Position numbers and translations under genes: made by a program. The notes under the pieces are model-generated. The model searched no databases and was not told where the DNA came from. It saw only the letters and a program-made list of their open reading frames with translations. From Bacillus piscicola (GTDB lineage: Bacteria > Bacillota > Bacilli > Bacillales > Marinococcaceae), in assembly GCF_022458745.1 (NCBI RefSeq), contig NZ_JAJJJF010000001.1:620001-684000 (forward strand): a DNA stretch of 64,000 nt, in the 5' to 3' direction. Positions 20,627-29,802 of the stretch are shown here, piece by piece (within the stretch, counting starts at the first letter, position 1; the number at the start of each line of letters is the position of its first letter).

Positions 20627-23251
20627 TTGAGCAAGCTTGTATTAGTTGATGGTAATAGTATTGCATACCGTGCTTTTTTTGCCCTTCCGTTGTTAAGTAA
20701 TGATAAAGGTGTGTATACAAACGCCGTTTACGGCTTTACCACCATGATTCTAAAGATACTTGAAGAGGAAAATCCGAGTCATGTGCTCGTAGCTTTTGAT
20801 GCAGGAAAAAAAACATTTCGTCATGACACGTACCAATCCTATAAATCAGGACGACAAAAGACTCCTGTAGAATTGTCAGAACAGCTGCCGTTAATTCGAA
20901 AAATCTTAGATGCTTTTTGTATTGCACATACAGAATTAGAAAATTATGAAGCGGATGACATCATTGGGACCTTATCAAAAGACGCTGAAGCTAAAGGTTG
21001 GGAAATAAAAATCTATTCGGGTGACAAAGATCTTCTCCAGCTCGTTTCGGGCAAGACAACAGTAGCCCTTACTAAAAAGGGAATTACCAATGTTGAAACA
21101 TATGATAAAAAAGCAATTATGGACAAATATGGAATAGAGCCTGAAAAAATAATTGATATGAAAGGGCTGATGGGGGACAATTCTGATAATATACCGGGCG
21201 TGCCTGGAATTGGTGAAAAAACGGCCTTGAAATTACTAATAGAATACGGCTCTCTTGAAAATGTGTTAGCTTCAATTGCAGACATCTCCGGAAAGAAAAT
21301 GAAGGAGCGGCTTGGAGAAAATAAAGAACAAGCGCTGATGAGTAAAGAATTAGCTGCGATTTGTCGAGAAACTCCTCTTGATCTGCAGATCAATACTCTA
21401 GAACGACAAGAATACAGCATAAAAGAAGTGACAGATCTATTTAAAGAGCTTGGATTTCAGTCCTTATTAGGACGATTTGATCACGTCAAGGAAGAAGAAA
21501 TAGAACTAGAAGAGGTCGACTTCCATACTGTTGCGGAAGTGACAGAGGAAATGCTCGTAAGTCCCTCTGCTTTAATTGTCGAAGTACCAGATGACAATTA
21601 TCATAATGCGGACATTTGGGGAATTGCGATCGTCAATAAACGAGGTAAATATTTTATACCTACAGATATTGCATTAGCTTCCAGTTTGTTCAAAGAATGG
21701 GTAGGTGACGTTTCACAGGAAAAATACACATTTGACACGAAACGAAGTGTAGTAGCACTTGGCTGGAAAGGAATATCGCTTGCTGGCGTCAACCATGATA
21801 TGCTCATTGCTTCTTATTTGATCGATCCTTCTGTATCGTCTCACGACCTGGATGAAATTGCGTCCCGGTACGGAAAAAAGATTGTGAATAGCGATGAGGC
21901 GGTTTACGGAAAAGGAGCAAAACGCGCTCGTCCTGCTGAAAAGATGCTTGCTGAACATTTAGTTAGAAAAGCTAATGCTCTCTATTCGTTAATGGATGAA
22001 CTGGAAAGTCAATTAAAAGAAAATGAACAGTACGAGCTTTACACACAGCTCGAAATGCCCCTGTCTATTATCCTGGGCAAAATGGAAATCACTGGGATAA
22101 CCGTGGACAGTTCTCAGCTTAAACAAATGGGAACAGAATTGGATGATCGGCTGGCAACATTGGAGAAGGAAATTTATGAATTAGCGGGTACAACTTTTAA
22201 TATAAATTCGCCTAAACAGCTGGGCCCAGTCTTATTTGAAAAGCTTAATCTTCCAGTTATTAAAAAAACAAAAACAGGCTATTCTACCGCAGCAGATGTA
22301 CTGGAAAAACTAGCTGATCAACATGAGATTATTCCAAAACTCCTCCTTTATAGACAAGTCGCAAAATTAAAATCGACATACGTGGAAGGATTATTGAAAG
22401 TGATTCATTCTGAGACGGGGAAAATTCATACCATTTTTAATCAGGCCATTACCCAAACGGGGCGCTTGAGTTCTCAGGAACCTAATCTGCAAAACATCCC
22501 GATTCGACTGGAAGAAGGCAGACGTATTCGAAAAGCATTCATTCCTTCTCAGGAAGGCTGGTCGATTTTGGCGGCTGATTATTCGCAGATTGAGCTGCGC
22601 GTACTTGCCCATATTGCCGGAGATGAAGGTCTTAGAGAAGCTTTTCGAAATAATATGGACGTCCACACGAAAACTGCGATGGATGTATTTCATGTTACGG
22701 AAGAAGAAGTCACCTCAACGATGCGCCGAAGCGCAAAAGCGGTCAATTTTGGTATCGTATACGGAATCTCCGATTATGGTCTTTCTCAAAGTCTCGGTAT
22801 TACCCGCAAAGAGGCACAAGAGTTTATTGATCGATATTTGGACAGTTATCCAGATGTCCGTCAATACATGGAGGACATTAAAGAAGTTGCACGTGAAAAT
22901 GGTTATGTAACAACGCTTTTGAAAAGGCGCCGTTACCTTCCGGAAATTACAAGCCGGAATTTTAACCGGCGGACATTTGCAGAACGAACTGCTATGAACA
23001 CGCCGATACAAGGGACTGCGGCTGACATTATTAAACAGGCAATGGTAGATGTGAGTAAAGAAATGGAGAAGCGCCAATTGAAAAGCCGCCTGCTCCTCCA
23101 AGTTCATGACGAGTTAATTTTTGAGGTGCCTGAGTCGGAAGCTGATCACATGCAACAACTAATACCGGATCTGATGGAAAACACCATTCAGCTCGAAGTA
23201 CCGTTAAAGGCAGATGTTGCATACGGACCGACTTGGTACGATGCGAAATAA
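20627..23251 (+). CDS. polA: DNA polymerase I
   Basis: An 874-residue repair and Okazaki-fragment-processing polymerase. The N-terminal 5'-3' exonuclease domain (about 1-290) shows FDAGKKTFRHD, YEADDIIG and GDNSDNIPGVPGIGEKTA. The middle exonuclease domain (about 295-470) lacks the expected D-x-E metal motif, as in other Bacillus Pol I enzymes, so proofreading is unlikely. The polymerase domain carries DYSQIELR (motif A), RRSAKAVNFGIVYG (motif B) and QVHDELIFEV (motif C). TTG start with AGGAG 8 bases upstream. mutM follows after 14 bases. Confidence 0.97.
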   Translation: MSKLVLVDGNSIAYRAFFALPLLSNDKGVYTNAVYGFTTMILKILEEENPSHVLVAFDAGKKTFRHDTYQSYKSGRQKTPVELSEQLPLIRKILDAFCIAHTELENYEADDIIGTLSKDAEAKGWEIKIYSGDKDLLQLVSGKTTVALTKKGITNVETYDKKAIMDKYGIEPEKIIDMKGLMGDNSDNIPGVPGIGEKTALKLLIEYGSLENVLASIADISGKKMKERLGENKEQALMSKELAAICRETPLDLQINTLERQEYSIKEVTDLFKELGFQSLLGRFDHVKEEEIELEEVDFHTVAEVTEEMLVSPSALIVEVPDDNYHNADIWGIAIVNKRGKYFIPTDIALASSLFKEWVGDVSQEKYTFDTKRSVVALGWKGISLAGVNHDMLIASYLIDPSVSSHDLDEIASRYGKKIVNSDEAVYGKGAKRARPAEKMLAEHLVRKANALYSLMDELESQLKENEQYELYTQLEMPLSIILGKMEITGITVDSSQLKQMGTELDDRLATLEKEIYELAGTTFNINSPKQLGPVLFEKLNLPVIKKTKTGYSTAADVLEKLADQHEIIPKLLLYRQVAKLKSTYVEGLLKVIHSETGKIHTIFNQAITQTGRLSSQEPNLQNIPIRLEEGRRIRKAFIPSQEGWSILAADYSQIELRVLAHIAGDEGLREAFRNNMDVHTKTAMDVFHVTEEEVTSTMRRSAKAVNFGIVYGISDYGLSQSLGITRKEAQEFIDRYLDSYPDVRQYMEDIKEVARENGYVTTLLKRRRYLPEITSRNFNRRTFAERTAMNTPIQGTAADIIKQAMVDVSKEMEKRQLKSRLLLQVHDELIFEVPESEADHMQQLIPDLMENTIQLEVPLKADVAYGPTWYDAK

Positions 23252-23265
23252 GGAGAGAAAGATGT

Positions 23266-24102
23266 ATGCCGGAACTGCCAGAAGTGGAAAACGTTCGTAA
23301 GACTTTGGAAAAATTAGTACTAGGAAAAGAACTACAAGAAGTAACCGTCACATGGCCCAAAATTATAAAAAGACCTGATGACACCGAAGCATTCTGTTTG
23401 TTATTGAGTGGACAAAGAATTAACAGCATGAATCGCCGCGGTAAATTTTTAATATTTGAGCTCGATGATTACGCACTCGTCTCTCATTTGAGAATGGAAG
23501 GTAAATACGAGCTGGGGGGGACGAAGGCGCCAGATAAGCATACTCACGTTCGTTTTTTCTTTTCAGACGGAACAGAACTCCGATACAAAGACGTGAGGAA
23601 ATTTGGGACCATGCATTTGTTTCCGAAAGGAGAAGAAAAACGATCTTTACCTTTAATGCAACTTGGACCTGAACCAGCGGACAACCAAACATTCTCTAAA
23701 GAATACTTGGAAAGAACTTTCAAAAAAACGACGCGTACGATTAAAGCTGTGTTATTAGATCAGCGGGTAATAGCGGGGCTTGGTAACATTTATGTAGATG
23801 AATCGTTGTTTAAAGCTGGAATTCATCCTGACGCAAAGGCTGCCGACTTGACCTCTGAAGAAGCTGAGTTGCTCCGTGAAAGTATTATCGAGATTATTAA
23901 TCACGCAGTAGCCAAAGGCGGCAGCTCTGTTCGCTCCTATGTGAACAGTATTGGAGAAGAAGGGGGGTTCCAACTGGAATTAAATGTATACGGTCGCAAA
24001 GGCGAGCTTTGCAACAGATGCGGAAGTGAAATAAAAAAGACGGTAACAGCAGGGAGAGGAACCCATTACTGTCCGTTATGCCAGGCATTAGCGAGTGAAT
24101 AA
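23266..24102 (+). CDS. mutM: Formamidopyrimidine-DNA glycosylase
   Basis: This base-excision repair enzyme removes 8-oxoguanine and formamidopyrimidines and nicks the DNA. After methionine removal the catalytic N-terminal proline and following glutamate (PELPEVE) are exposed. The C-terminal zinc finger uses two CxxC pairs (CNRCG and CPLCQ). The length is 278 residues. ATG 23266 is set by the PELPEVE motif and AAGGAG; the upstream in-frame ATG lies inside polA. The polA-mutM tandem is a repair operon conserved in Bacillus. Confidence 0.97.
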   Translation: MPELPEVENVRKTLEKLVLGKELQEVTVTWPKIIKRPDDTEAFCLLLSGQRINSMNRRGKFLIFELDDYALVSHLRMEGKYELGGTKAPDKHTHVRFFFSDGTELRYKDVRKFGTMHLFPKGEEKRSLPLMQLGPEPADNQTFSKEYLERTFKKTTRTIKAVLLDQRVIAGLGNIYVDESLFKAGIHPDAKAADLTSEEAELLRESIIEIINHAVAKGGSSVRSYVNSIGEEGGFQLELNVYGRKGELCNRCGSEIKKTVTAGRGTHYCPLCQALASE

Positions 24103-24128
24103 TCCTACTAAGCTGATCTTGAGATTGA

Positions 24129-24171
24129 CGCGGTGCTAATTTGACACCCTCTTATCAAAAGTAACACCGCG
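24129..24171. repeat. Hairpin between mutM and ytaF
   Basis: Arms CGCGGTG (24129-24135) and CACCGCG (24165-24171), with inner TTTGA/TCAAA, form a stem-loop. There is no clear U-run. The right arm overlaps the -35 part of the candidate sigma-K promoter of ytaF. Confidence 0.5.
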
Positions 24172-24191
24172 GTAATTCTTCCCATATACTA
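24163..24191 (+). promoter_or_regulatory. Candidate sigma-K promoter of ytaF
   Basis: AACA at 24163-24166, a 16-base spacer, then CATATACTA at 24183-24191 fits the mother-cell sigma-K pattern (mACm-N16-CATAnnnTA). The predicted start is about 30 bases before the ytaF ATG. It matches the spacing seen upstream of gerE in this window. Confidence 0.5.
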
Positions 24192-24229
24192 TCGAAGGTA
24201 TTGTATAGGTTGGGAGGAGCTGATCTCCT

Positions 24230-24853
24230 ATGACAGCTTTGTTTTCTGCGTGTTTGCTAGCATTTGCCGTAAGCGTTGACAGCTTCGGTGTAGGCTTTGC
24301 TTATGGACTGCGCCGTTTAAAACTGCCAGTAACGTCCTTGCTTTTTATCAGCATGTGTTCGATTGCGTCTGTCCTGCTCGGCAGTTTGGCAGCTATTGCA
24401 TTTTCAGGCTATGTTCCTGAAAAGTTTACTGACTCAATTGGAGGGGTTATTTTAATTCTAATCGGGATATGGACGCTTATTCACGTCATAAAAGAAAATA
24501 ATATGACAACGGTGGAATCGAGTCTTGACAAAGAAGGTATGTTTTCGCAGGTGTGGGGTATCCTGAAAACACCAGAAAACGCTGATATGGATAAATCGGG
24601 AATCATCACCACCAAAGAAGCTCTGTTCCTTGGAATGGCGCTCTCATTTGATGCGTTCGGGGCTGGAATAGGTGCGTCCCTTCTCGAGCTTCCTATCTTC
24701 ACACTGGCCGCGGCTATTGCTGTTATGTGTGCGGTGTTTTTAACAGCAGGTATGAAGTGCGGACGCAAGCTCTCCGAATATGCGCTCGTACAGAAACTAT
24801 CTTATGTCCCGGGTGTGCTGCTTATCTTGCTGGGTATTTGGAATTTATTATAA
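24230..24853 (+). CDS. ytaF: Sporulation membrane protein YtaF (MntP-like)
   Basis: A 207-residue protein with six hydrophobic helices in two repeats, each with a conserved acidic motif (VDSFGVGFAYG near residue 16 and FDAFGAGIGAS near 141). This is the MntP/YtaF fold; MntP exports manganese, but YtaF is annotated as sporulation-associated and its substrate is not established. ATG with GGAGGAG upstream. The candidate sigma-K promoter supports mother-cell expression. A terminator separates it from coaE. Confidence 0.85.
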   Translation: MTALFSACLLAFAVSVDSFGVGFAYGLRRLKLPVTSLLFISMCSIASVLLGSLAAIAFSGYVPEKFTDSIGGVILILIGIWTLIHVIKENNMTTVESSLDKEGMFSQVWGILKTPENADMDKSGIITTKEALFLGMALSFDAFGAGIGASLLELPIFTLAAAIAVMCAVFLTAGMKCGRKLSEYALVQKLSYVPGVLLILLGIWNLL

Positions 24854-24855
24854 TC

Positions 24856-24885
24856 AAAGGGGGGGATCTGAATCCCCTCTTTTTG
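24856..24885 (+). terminator. Terminator after ytaF
   Basis: GGGGA pairs with TCCCC, flanked by A-rich and T-rich arms, and ends in a run of five T. coaE starts only about 20 bases later, so the RNA 3' end nearly abuts its ribosome binding site. Confidence 0.65.
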
Positions 24886-24904
24886 TACGACAGGGGGTAA
24901 ATAT

Positions 24905-25510
24905 ATGATTATCGGTTTAACCGGTGGGATTGCCAGTGGGAAAAGTTTAATTGCGAATGAGTTTGAAAAACGGGGTTTTCCAGTGATAGATGCAGATAAA
25001 ATTTCCAGAGAGATTGTCAGGCCGGGTGAAGAGGCCTACGAGCAGATTGTTGAGCAGTTTGGAGCCGCTGTTTTGCAGCCGGATGGGATGTTAGCGAGAA
25101 AAAAGTTAGGACAAGTTATATTTTCCGATGCAGCCAAACGAGAAATGTTAAATAATATTATGCACCCTATCATACGGAAAAGAATGCTCGAGAAAAAGGA
25201 TCATTACGAAAAAGAAGGGTTTCATACGATTATTTTTGACATCCCGTTACTAATAGAAAATAAGTTGCGTTTTATGGTGGATAAGGTGCTCCTCATCTAT
25301 GTAGATGAAAAGACGCAGAAAAAACGCTTAATTGCAAGAGACGGACAAGGTGAGCAAGATGCTGCAAGTAGAATAGCGTCACAAATGCCGTTAATGGAAA
25401 AAAAAGCACATGCCGATGGAGTGATTGATAATAATGGTTCTGTGGCAGAATCCATTAAGCAGCTGGAAGCTATTTTAGACAAGTGGGGAGTAAATACTCT
25501 AAATCGTTAA
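24905..25510 (+). CDS. coaE: Dephospho-CoA kinase
   Basis: This performs the last step of coenzyme A synthesis, phosphorylating the 3'-hydroxyl of dephospho-CoA with ATP. The 201-residue P-loop kinase begins with GLTGGIASGKS (Walker A at 7-14), followed by DADKISREIV and FDIPLLIENK, both typical of CoaE. ATG with AGGGGGT upstream. It lies between ytaF and gapB as in B. subtilis (ytaG). Confidence 0.95.
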   Translation: MIIGLTGGIASGKSLIANEFEKRGFPVIDADKISREIVRPGEEAYEQIVEQFGAAVLQPDGMLARKKLGQVIFSDAAKREMLNNIMHPIIRKRMLEKKDHYEKEGFHTIIFDIPLLIENKLRFMVDKVLLIYVDEKTQKKRLIARDGQGEQDAASRIASQMPLMEKKAHADGVIDNNGSVAESIKQLEAILDKWGVNTLNR

Positions 25511-25608
25511 CATGGAGAAGAAGATTAAGAACGGTAATGTTGAGGTGGACGAGTATTGTAAAATTCTCTAGGGGAAACATAAAATTAATTAGTACCAAAA
25601 AGCATCAA

Positions 25609-25651
25609 TGTGATATACTATTATTATAAAAATGATTAATAGTATATCATA
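25609..25651. promoter_or_regulatory. Paired CcpN-type operators over the gapB promoter
   Basis: TGTGATATACT at 25609-25619 and its inverted counterpart AGTATATCATA at 25641-25651 both fit the CcpN box TRTGHYATAYW at all 11 positions. They lie in a 12-bp perfect inverted repeat with a 15-base centre. The first box contains an extended -10 (TG-A-TATACT, 25611-25619), so a repressor there would block the promoter directly. CcpN represses gapB during glycolytic growth in B. subtilis; the same control is inferred. Confidence 0.75.
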
Positions 25652-25673
25652 AACAACAGGGAGGCTTTTCTGT

Positions 25674-26702
25674 ATGAAAGCGAAGGTAGCAATAAATGGA
25701 TTCGGACGGATTGGCCGGATGGTTTTCCGGAAAGCAGTTGCTTCTGATTCTCTAGATGTTGTAGCTGTTAATGCCAGCTACCCTGCCGAAACACTGGCCC
25801 ATCTTGTCAAATATGATACGGTTCACGGTTTGTTTGATAAAGAAATAGAAGGTGTGGGAGACGCCCTTTACGTGGATGGGAAGAAAATACAATTGTTGAG
25901 TGACCGGGACCCTAGAAATCTTCCCTGGAAGGATTTAGGCGTGGATATTGTCGTGGAAGCCACAGGGAAGTTTAAAACACAAGAAACCGCGGGGTATCAT
26001 TTAGAAGCCGGTGCAAAAAAGGTGGTTATCACCGCTCCGGCAAAAGAGGAAGATATTACGATTGTTATGGGTGTTAACGAAAACGATTATAACCCGGCTG
26101 ATCATCATATCATTTCAAATGCTTCCTGTACGACCAACTGTCTTGCACCAGTTGCAAAAGTATTGGATCGCGCTTTTGGAATTGAAAGTGGTCTTATGAC
26201 AACGGTCCATTCTTATACGAATGACCAGAAGAATATTGACAATCCACATAAGGATCTTCGGCGCGCAAGAGCATGTGCGCAGTCTATTATTCCAACTTCA
26301 ACAGGGGCGGCTAAAGCGTTGGCAAAGGTGCTGCCACAACTAGAGGGCAAGCTTAATGGGATGGCATTGAGAGTCCCTACCCCTAATGTGTCGCTTGTCG
26401 ACCTTGTAGTAGACACAAAATGTGATGTCTCTGTAGATGATGTGAATGGTGCACTGAAGAAGGCAGCAGAAGATGACTTATCGGGTATTCTGGGTTACAA
26501 TGAGGAACCGCTTGTTTCTGTGGACTATAATGGTGATGAGAACTCGTCCATTATTGACGGGTTGTCTACAATGGTTATGAATGACAGGCAAGTAAAGGTA
26601 TTAGCTTGGTATGATAACGAATGGGGTTATTCGTGCCGAGTAGTAGATCTCGTTCAATATGTCGGAAAGCGTCTTCCCAAAGAATCAATGGTTGGAGCAT
26701 AA
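25674..26702 (+). CDS. gapB: Gluconeogenic glyceraldehyde-3-phosphate dehydrogenase GapB
   Basis: This 342-residue enzyme is of the GapB type, which works in the gluconeogenic direction with NADP preference. The Rossmann loop is NGFGRIGR; the position after strand 2 is NASYPAE instead of the aspartate found in NAD-dependent GapA. The catalytic cysteine is in SNASCTTNCLAP and the C-terminal NEWGYSCRV is conserved. ATG with GGGAGG upstream. The CcpN-type operators upstream support repression when glucose is present. In B. subtilis speD follows; here nrdR does. Confidence 0.95.
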   Translation: MKAKVAINGFGRIGRMVFRKAVASDSLDVVAVNASYPAETLAHLVKYDTVHGLFDKEIEGVGDALYVDGKKIQLLSDRDPRNLPWKDLGVDIVVEATGKFKTQETAGYHLEAGAKKVVITAPAKEEDITIVMGVNENDYNPADHHIISNASCTTNCLAPVAKVLDRAFGIESGLMTTVHSYTNDQKNIDNPHKDLRRARACAQSIIPTSTGAAKALAKVLPQLEGKLNGMALRVPTPNVSLVDLVVDTKCDVSVDDVNGALKKAAEDDLSGILGYNEEPLVSVDYNGDENSSIIDGLSTMVMNDRQVKVLAWYDNEWGYSCRVVDLVQYVGKRLPKESMVGA

Positions 26703-26714
26703 TAAAATGAATGA

Positions 26715-26748
26715 AAAGGCCGTCTCTCCTAGAAGAGCGGTCTTTTTC
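26715..26748 (+). terminator. Terminator after gapB
   Basis: AAGGCCGTCTCT pairs with AGAGCGGTCTT, with one gap and a wobble, around a short loop and is followed by five T. Confidence 0.75.
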
Positions 26749-26903
26749 ATGTAAATATTCCGGTAAGGTAAGACTTCACTAGCAACGCACAACAGAAATA
26801 TAGTCAAGGCTTTTAATTATAAATAGAACACGGTATAATTTAATAAAAAGAATTGTCATTGTAAGTATTTAGGTTGCGGATGGTTCTTAGTGGAGTTGAT
26901 TAC

Positions 26904-27368
26904 ATGCGTTGTCCAGCTTGCCAATCCCATTCGACACGAGTAATGGACTCAAGGCCAAGTAATGAGGGGAAATCGATTCGAAGGCGCCGTGAATGTGAAG
27001 ACTGTAATTATCGCTTCACGACTTTTGAAATTGTGGAAGAGACCCCTCTTATTGTTGTGAAAAAGGATGGGGCAAGAGAGGAATTCAGCAGGGAGAAAAT
27101 ATTACGAGGTTTGATCCGTGCTTGTGAAAAAAGACGGGTTCCACTTGAAACCCTGGAGAAAATAGTAAGTGATGTATGGCACCAAGTACGAAGCGATGGG
27201 AAATCTGAGATAAAAAGCGAAGAAATTGGGGAGCTCGTTATGGAGAGACTCGCTGATGTGGATGATGTTGCTTATGTAAGGTTTGCCTCTGTGTATCGGC
27301 AGTTTAAAGATATAAACGTGTTTATCAATGAGTTAAAGGAACTGATTAATAAGGATAATAGTAAGTAA
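26904..27368 (+). CDS. nrdR: Transcriptional repressor NrdR
   Basis: NrdR represses ribonucleotide reductase genes in response to dATP/ATP. The 154-residue protein has an N-terminal zinc ribbon (C3, C6, C31, C34), the basic RRRR segment, and an ATP-cone domain (from about residue 49). ATG 26904 is chosen because homologues begin MRCPxC and GGAG lies 8 bases upstream. A TATAAT at 26834-26839 may be its promoter, without a clear -35. It precedes dnaB as in B. subtilis (ytcG), with a terminator in between. Confidence 0.95.
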   Translation: MRCPACQSHSTRVMDSRPSNEGKSIRRRRECEDCNYRFTTFEIVEETPLIVVKKDGAREEFSREKILRGLIRACEKRRVPLETLEKIVSDVWHQVRSDGKSEIKSEEIGELVMERLADVDDVAYVRFASVYRQFKDINVFINELKELINKDNSK

Positions 27369-27402
27369 AGGAGCTTAAGATCAATGCTTGAGCTCCTTTT
27401 CT
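27367..27402 (+). terminator. Terminator after nrdR
   Basis: AAGGAGCTTAAG pairs with CTTGAGCTCCTT (one mismatch) around a 7-nt loop and runs into TTTT. The nrdR stop codon touches the stem. Confidence 0.75.
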
Positions 27403-27437
27403 CTTCTAATAACTGTTTTATCAAGAGGGGGGGTTTC

Positions 27438-28859
27438 ATGAAGCCGCATTGGACGGAATTACTGGCGGTTGACCGCTTTTGTGTAAGGACAAGCGCTCAG
27501 CTAGGAGATAGGGAACATAAAACCTTAAATCTTTTATATCAACCGTTAACAGGGGTAACAGCTAGTGCTCTATATTTAACACTTTGGAGCAAGCTTGAAA
27601 AAGATTCTTATTGGAGTGAAGAATCAACCCATCATGAATTAATGGCATCGTTAAGTTTGCCGCTTGATGATATTTTTGAAGCGCGTAAAGTGCTTGAGGG
27701 AATTGGGCTATTGAGAACATTTCAACGGACAGAGGAGAAAACGACCCTATTCGTCTATGAACTTCAGCCACCGCTTTCTCCGGCGCAATTTTTTCAAGAT
27801 GATGTGTTAAGTGTGTATTTATTTAATAAACTTGGCAGCAAAGAACGGTATAGGATGCTGCGGAGCCGTTTTCTAATTGAAGCCATCGATAAACGTGTCT
27901 ATTCAGAAGTGACAGCCTCGTTTAATGAGGTGTTTTCCTCGTTACACTATACAGAGATGATGGCAAATGATGTTGTGGAATCCAGGGAAAATACTCAAGA
28001 ATTAGTTGGAGACACAAGAACGCAAGGTGTTACATTCTCTGAAAACACATTTGATTTTTCTTTATTAAAAGCGGATTTACCGGTATTTATAGATAGTGAT
28101 AAACTGTTGAATGAAGCCTCACGATCGTTGATTCGCCGGCTTGCTTTTGTCTACCGAGTAGGTCCCCTTGAGATGAGCCCGCTCATTCAGCAGTCACTTT
28201 TAGGAGATGACAAGATAAATGAAGAAGAGCTGCGGAGGCGTGTTCAGGAATGGTACCGGTTTGAATATGGAAAAGAGCCGCCTGCTCTTGGCTTAAGAAA
28301 ACCGGAAAAGCGTCCAGTGAAACCTCAGGAACCAGTAGATGAAACGGAAGCAATGAGAATGTTTTATGAACAAACCTCTCCATTAACGTTTTTAAAAAGC
28401 AGGGCTGATGGTGCCCAAGTACCACTAGCCGATGTGAAGCTTGTGGAATCATTGATATTTGATTACAAGCTAGAGCCAGGGGTTGTGAATGTACTGATTG
28501 ATTATGTAATGGAGACAAATAATTTGAAATTAAACAGGAACCTTGTGCAAAAGATTGCCGGACACTGGACACGAAAAAAGATTCAAACAGTGGCTGAGGC
28601 TATGGAACTGGCAAAGAAGGAATACCAGGGTCAGAAAAACAGGCAGCAGCATTCCGGTTCGTCTAATCAAGGTGCCACTGCTTTTCAAACAAGGCCGCCT
28701 TATGTGAGAAAGGATAAGCTACCTAAATGGCTTGAAAGTGAAAATGAAAAAAAAGATAAAGATAAAGATAAAAAAGCTCCTCAAGAAGATCGTTATGCGG
28801 CAGAATTACAGGAGTTCGAAGAGATGCTGAAACTGCGAAATAGTTTACGGCAAAAATGA
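27438..28859 (+). CDS. dnaB: Replication initiation and membrane attachment protein DnaB
   Basis: Firmicute DnaB (not the helicase) acts with DnaD and DnaI to load the replicative helicase at oriC and at restart sites. The 473 residues match B. subtilis (472). The N-terminal DDBH1-type helical region includes HKTLNLLYQPLTG; a DDBH2 domain (about 325-415, starting SPLTFLK) is followed by a lysine-rich linker and a helical tail. ATG 27438 with AGAGGGGG upstream fits homologues; an in-frame TTG/ATG further up lies inside the nrdR terminator. dnaI follows after 10 bases. Confidence 0.93.
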   Translation: MKPHWTELLAVDRFCVRTSAQLGDREHKTLNLLYQPLTGVTASALYLTLWSKLEKDSYWSEESTHHELMASLSLPLDDIFEARKVLEGIGLLRTFQRTEEKTTLFVYELQPPLSPAQFFQDDVLSVYLFNKLGSKERYRMLRSRFLIEAIDKRVYSEVTASFNEVFSSLHYTEMMANDVVESRENTQELVGDTRTQGVTFSENTFDFSLLKADLPVFIDSDKLLNEASRSLIRRLAFVYRVGPLEMSPLIQQSLLGDDKINEEELRRRVQEWYRFEYGKEPPALGLRKPEKRPVKPQEPVDETEAMRMFYEQTSPLTFLKSRADGAQVPLADVKLVESLIFDYKLEPGVVNVLIDYVMETNNLKLNRNLVQKIAGHWTRKKIQTVAEAMELAKKEYQGQKNRQQHSGSSNQGATAFQTRPPYVRKDKLPKWLESENEKKDKDKDKKAPQEDRYAAELQEFEEMLKLRNSLRQK

Positions 28860-28869
28860 GGTGATGATA

Positions 28870-29802
28870 ATGCAATCGATTCGATCGTCTTTGGATGCCT
28901 ATAGAGGGAAAAGTCAATGGCACAAGCGCTATGAAACATTGAAACAAGAGGTCTTAAGCTATCCAAAAATCCAAAGTTTCCTGACAAAACATCCACAAAT
29001 ACCGAATGAACAAATTGAGAGGAACATGGCGAAGCTTTTTGAATACAAAAGGGAGAGGCAGCATTGCGATAGCTGTCCAGGGCTTGCTGATTGCCCGAAT
29101 ATGATGAAAGGATATCAACCTGAAATCGTAAATAACAACAGCCAGCTTATTGTCCAGTATCGACCGTGCCACTTAAAACAACAAGCGGATGCGCTACTTA
29201 AAAGACAATCGCTTATTAAAAGTATGTACATCCCGAAAGAAATACTGGACGCATCTTTTGATAAGATGGAGCGCGATCATGCAAGCCGGTTGAGTGCCAG
29301 TCATCTCTGTTTGAAGTTTGCGTTAAAAGCTAAACCAGGTGAGGATGCTCATGGTTTATATGTGCATGGGAAATTTGGGGTTGGCAAGACTTATATGATG
29401 GGAGCGGCAGCCAATGAATTGGCAGCAAGGAATATTTCCTCCATGCTCGTTTACGTACCTGACTTCTTTCGGGAAATGAAGCAGGCACTCTCGGATGGTA
29501 GTGTCCAAGAAAAGATTGATCAAGTAAAGAATGTAGATGTACTTATTTTAGATGATATTGGGGCAGAAACAACCTCGGCCTGGGTTCGAGATGATATACT
29601 CGGTGTCATTTTGCATTATCGGATGATGGAAAAGCTTCCGACGTTATATACTTCAAACTATGATTACGAGGAGCTTGAAACTCATTTAGCTTATTCTCAA
29701 AAGGGCGGCATCGAACAATTAAAAGCAAAACGGATTATGGAGCGCATTAAACATTTAACTACTCCGGTTTTTATGGAAGGCCGTAACAGACGCAAAAAGT
29801 AA
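28870..29802 (+). CDS. dnaI: Helicase loader DnaI
   Basis: An AAA+ ATPase that loads the DnaC helicase onto DNA together with DnaB and DnaD. The 310 residues comprise an N-terminal helicase-binding domain with zinc ligands in CDSCPGLADC (about 59-68) and a C-terminal ATPase domain with Walker A GKFGVGKT (167-174) and Walker B VLILDDIGAE. I use ATG 28870, because GAGGTGATG overlaps the dnaB stop just upstream; earlier ATG and GTG codons fall in that site. Tandem dnaB-dnaI order is conserved. Confidence 0.94.
   Translation: MQSIRSSLDAYRGKSQWHKRYETLKQEVLSYPKIQSFLTKHPQIPNEQIERNMAKLFEYKRERQHCDSCPGLADCPNMMKGYQPEIVNNNSQLIVQYRPCHLKQQADALLKRQSLIKSMYIPKEILDASFDKMERDHASRLSASHLCLKFALKAKPGEDAHGLYVHGKFGVGKTYMMGAAANELAARNISSMLVYVPDFFREMKQALSDGSVQEKIDQVKNVDVLILDDIGAETTSAWVRDDILGVILHYRMMEKLPTLYTSNYDYEELETHLAYSQKGGIEQLKAKRIMERIKHLTTPVFMEGRNRRKK

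Noticed and set aside
25611-25649. gapB inverted repeat as a terminator of coaE
   Set aside because: The arms are AT-rich with no U-run, the repeat overlaps an extended -10, and each arm fits a CcpN box.
27384-27437. In-frame extension of dnaB
   Set aside because: It begins inside the nrdR terminator stem; the ATG at 27438 has a proper binding site.
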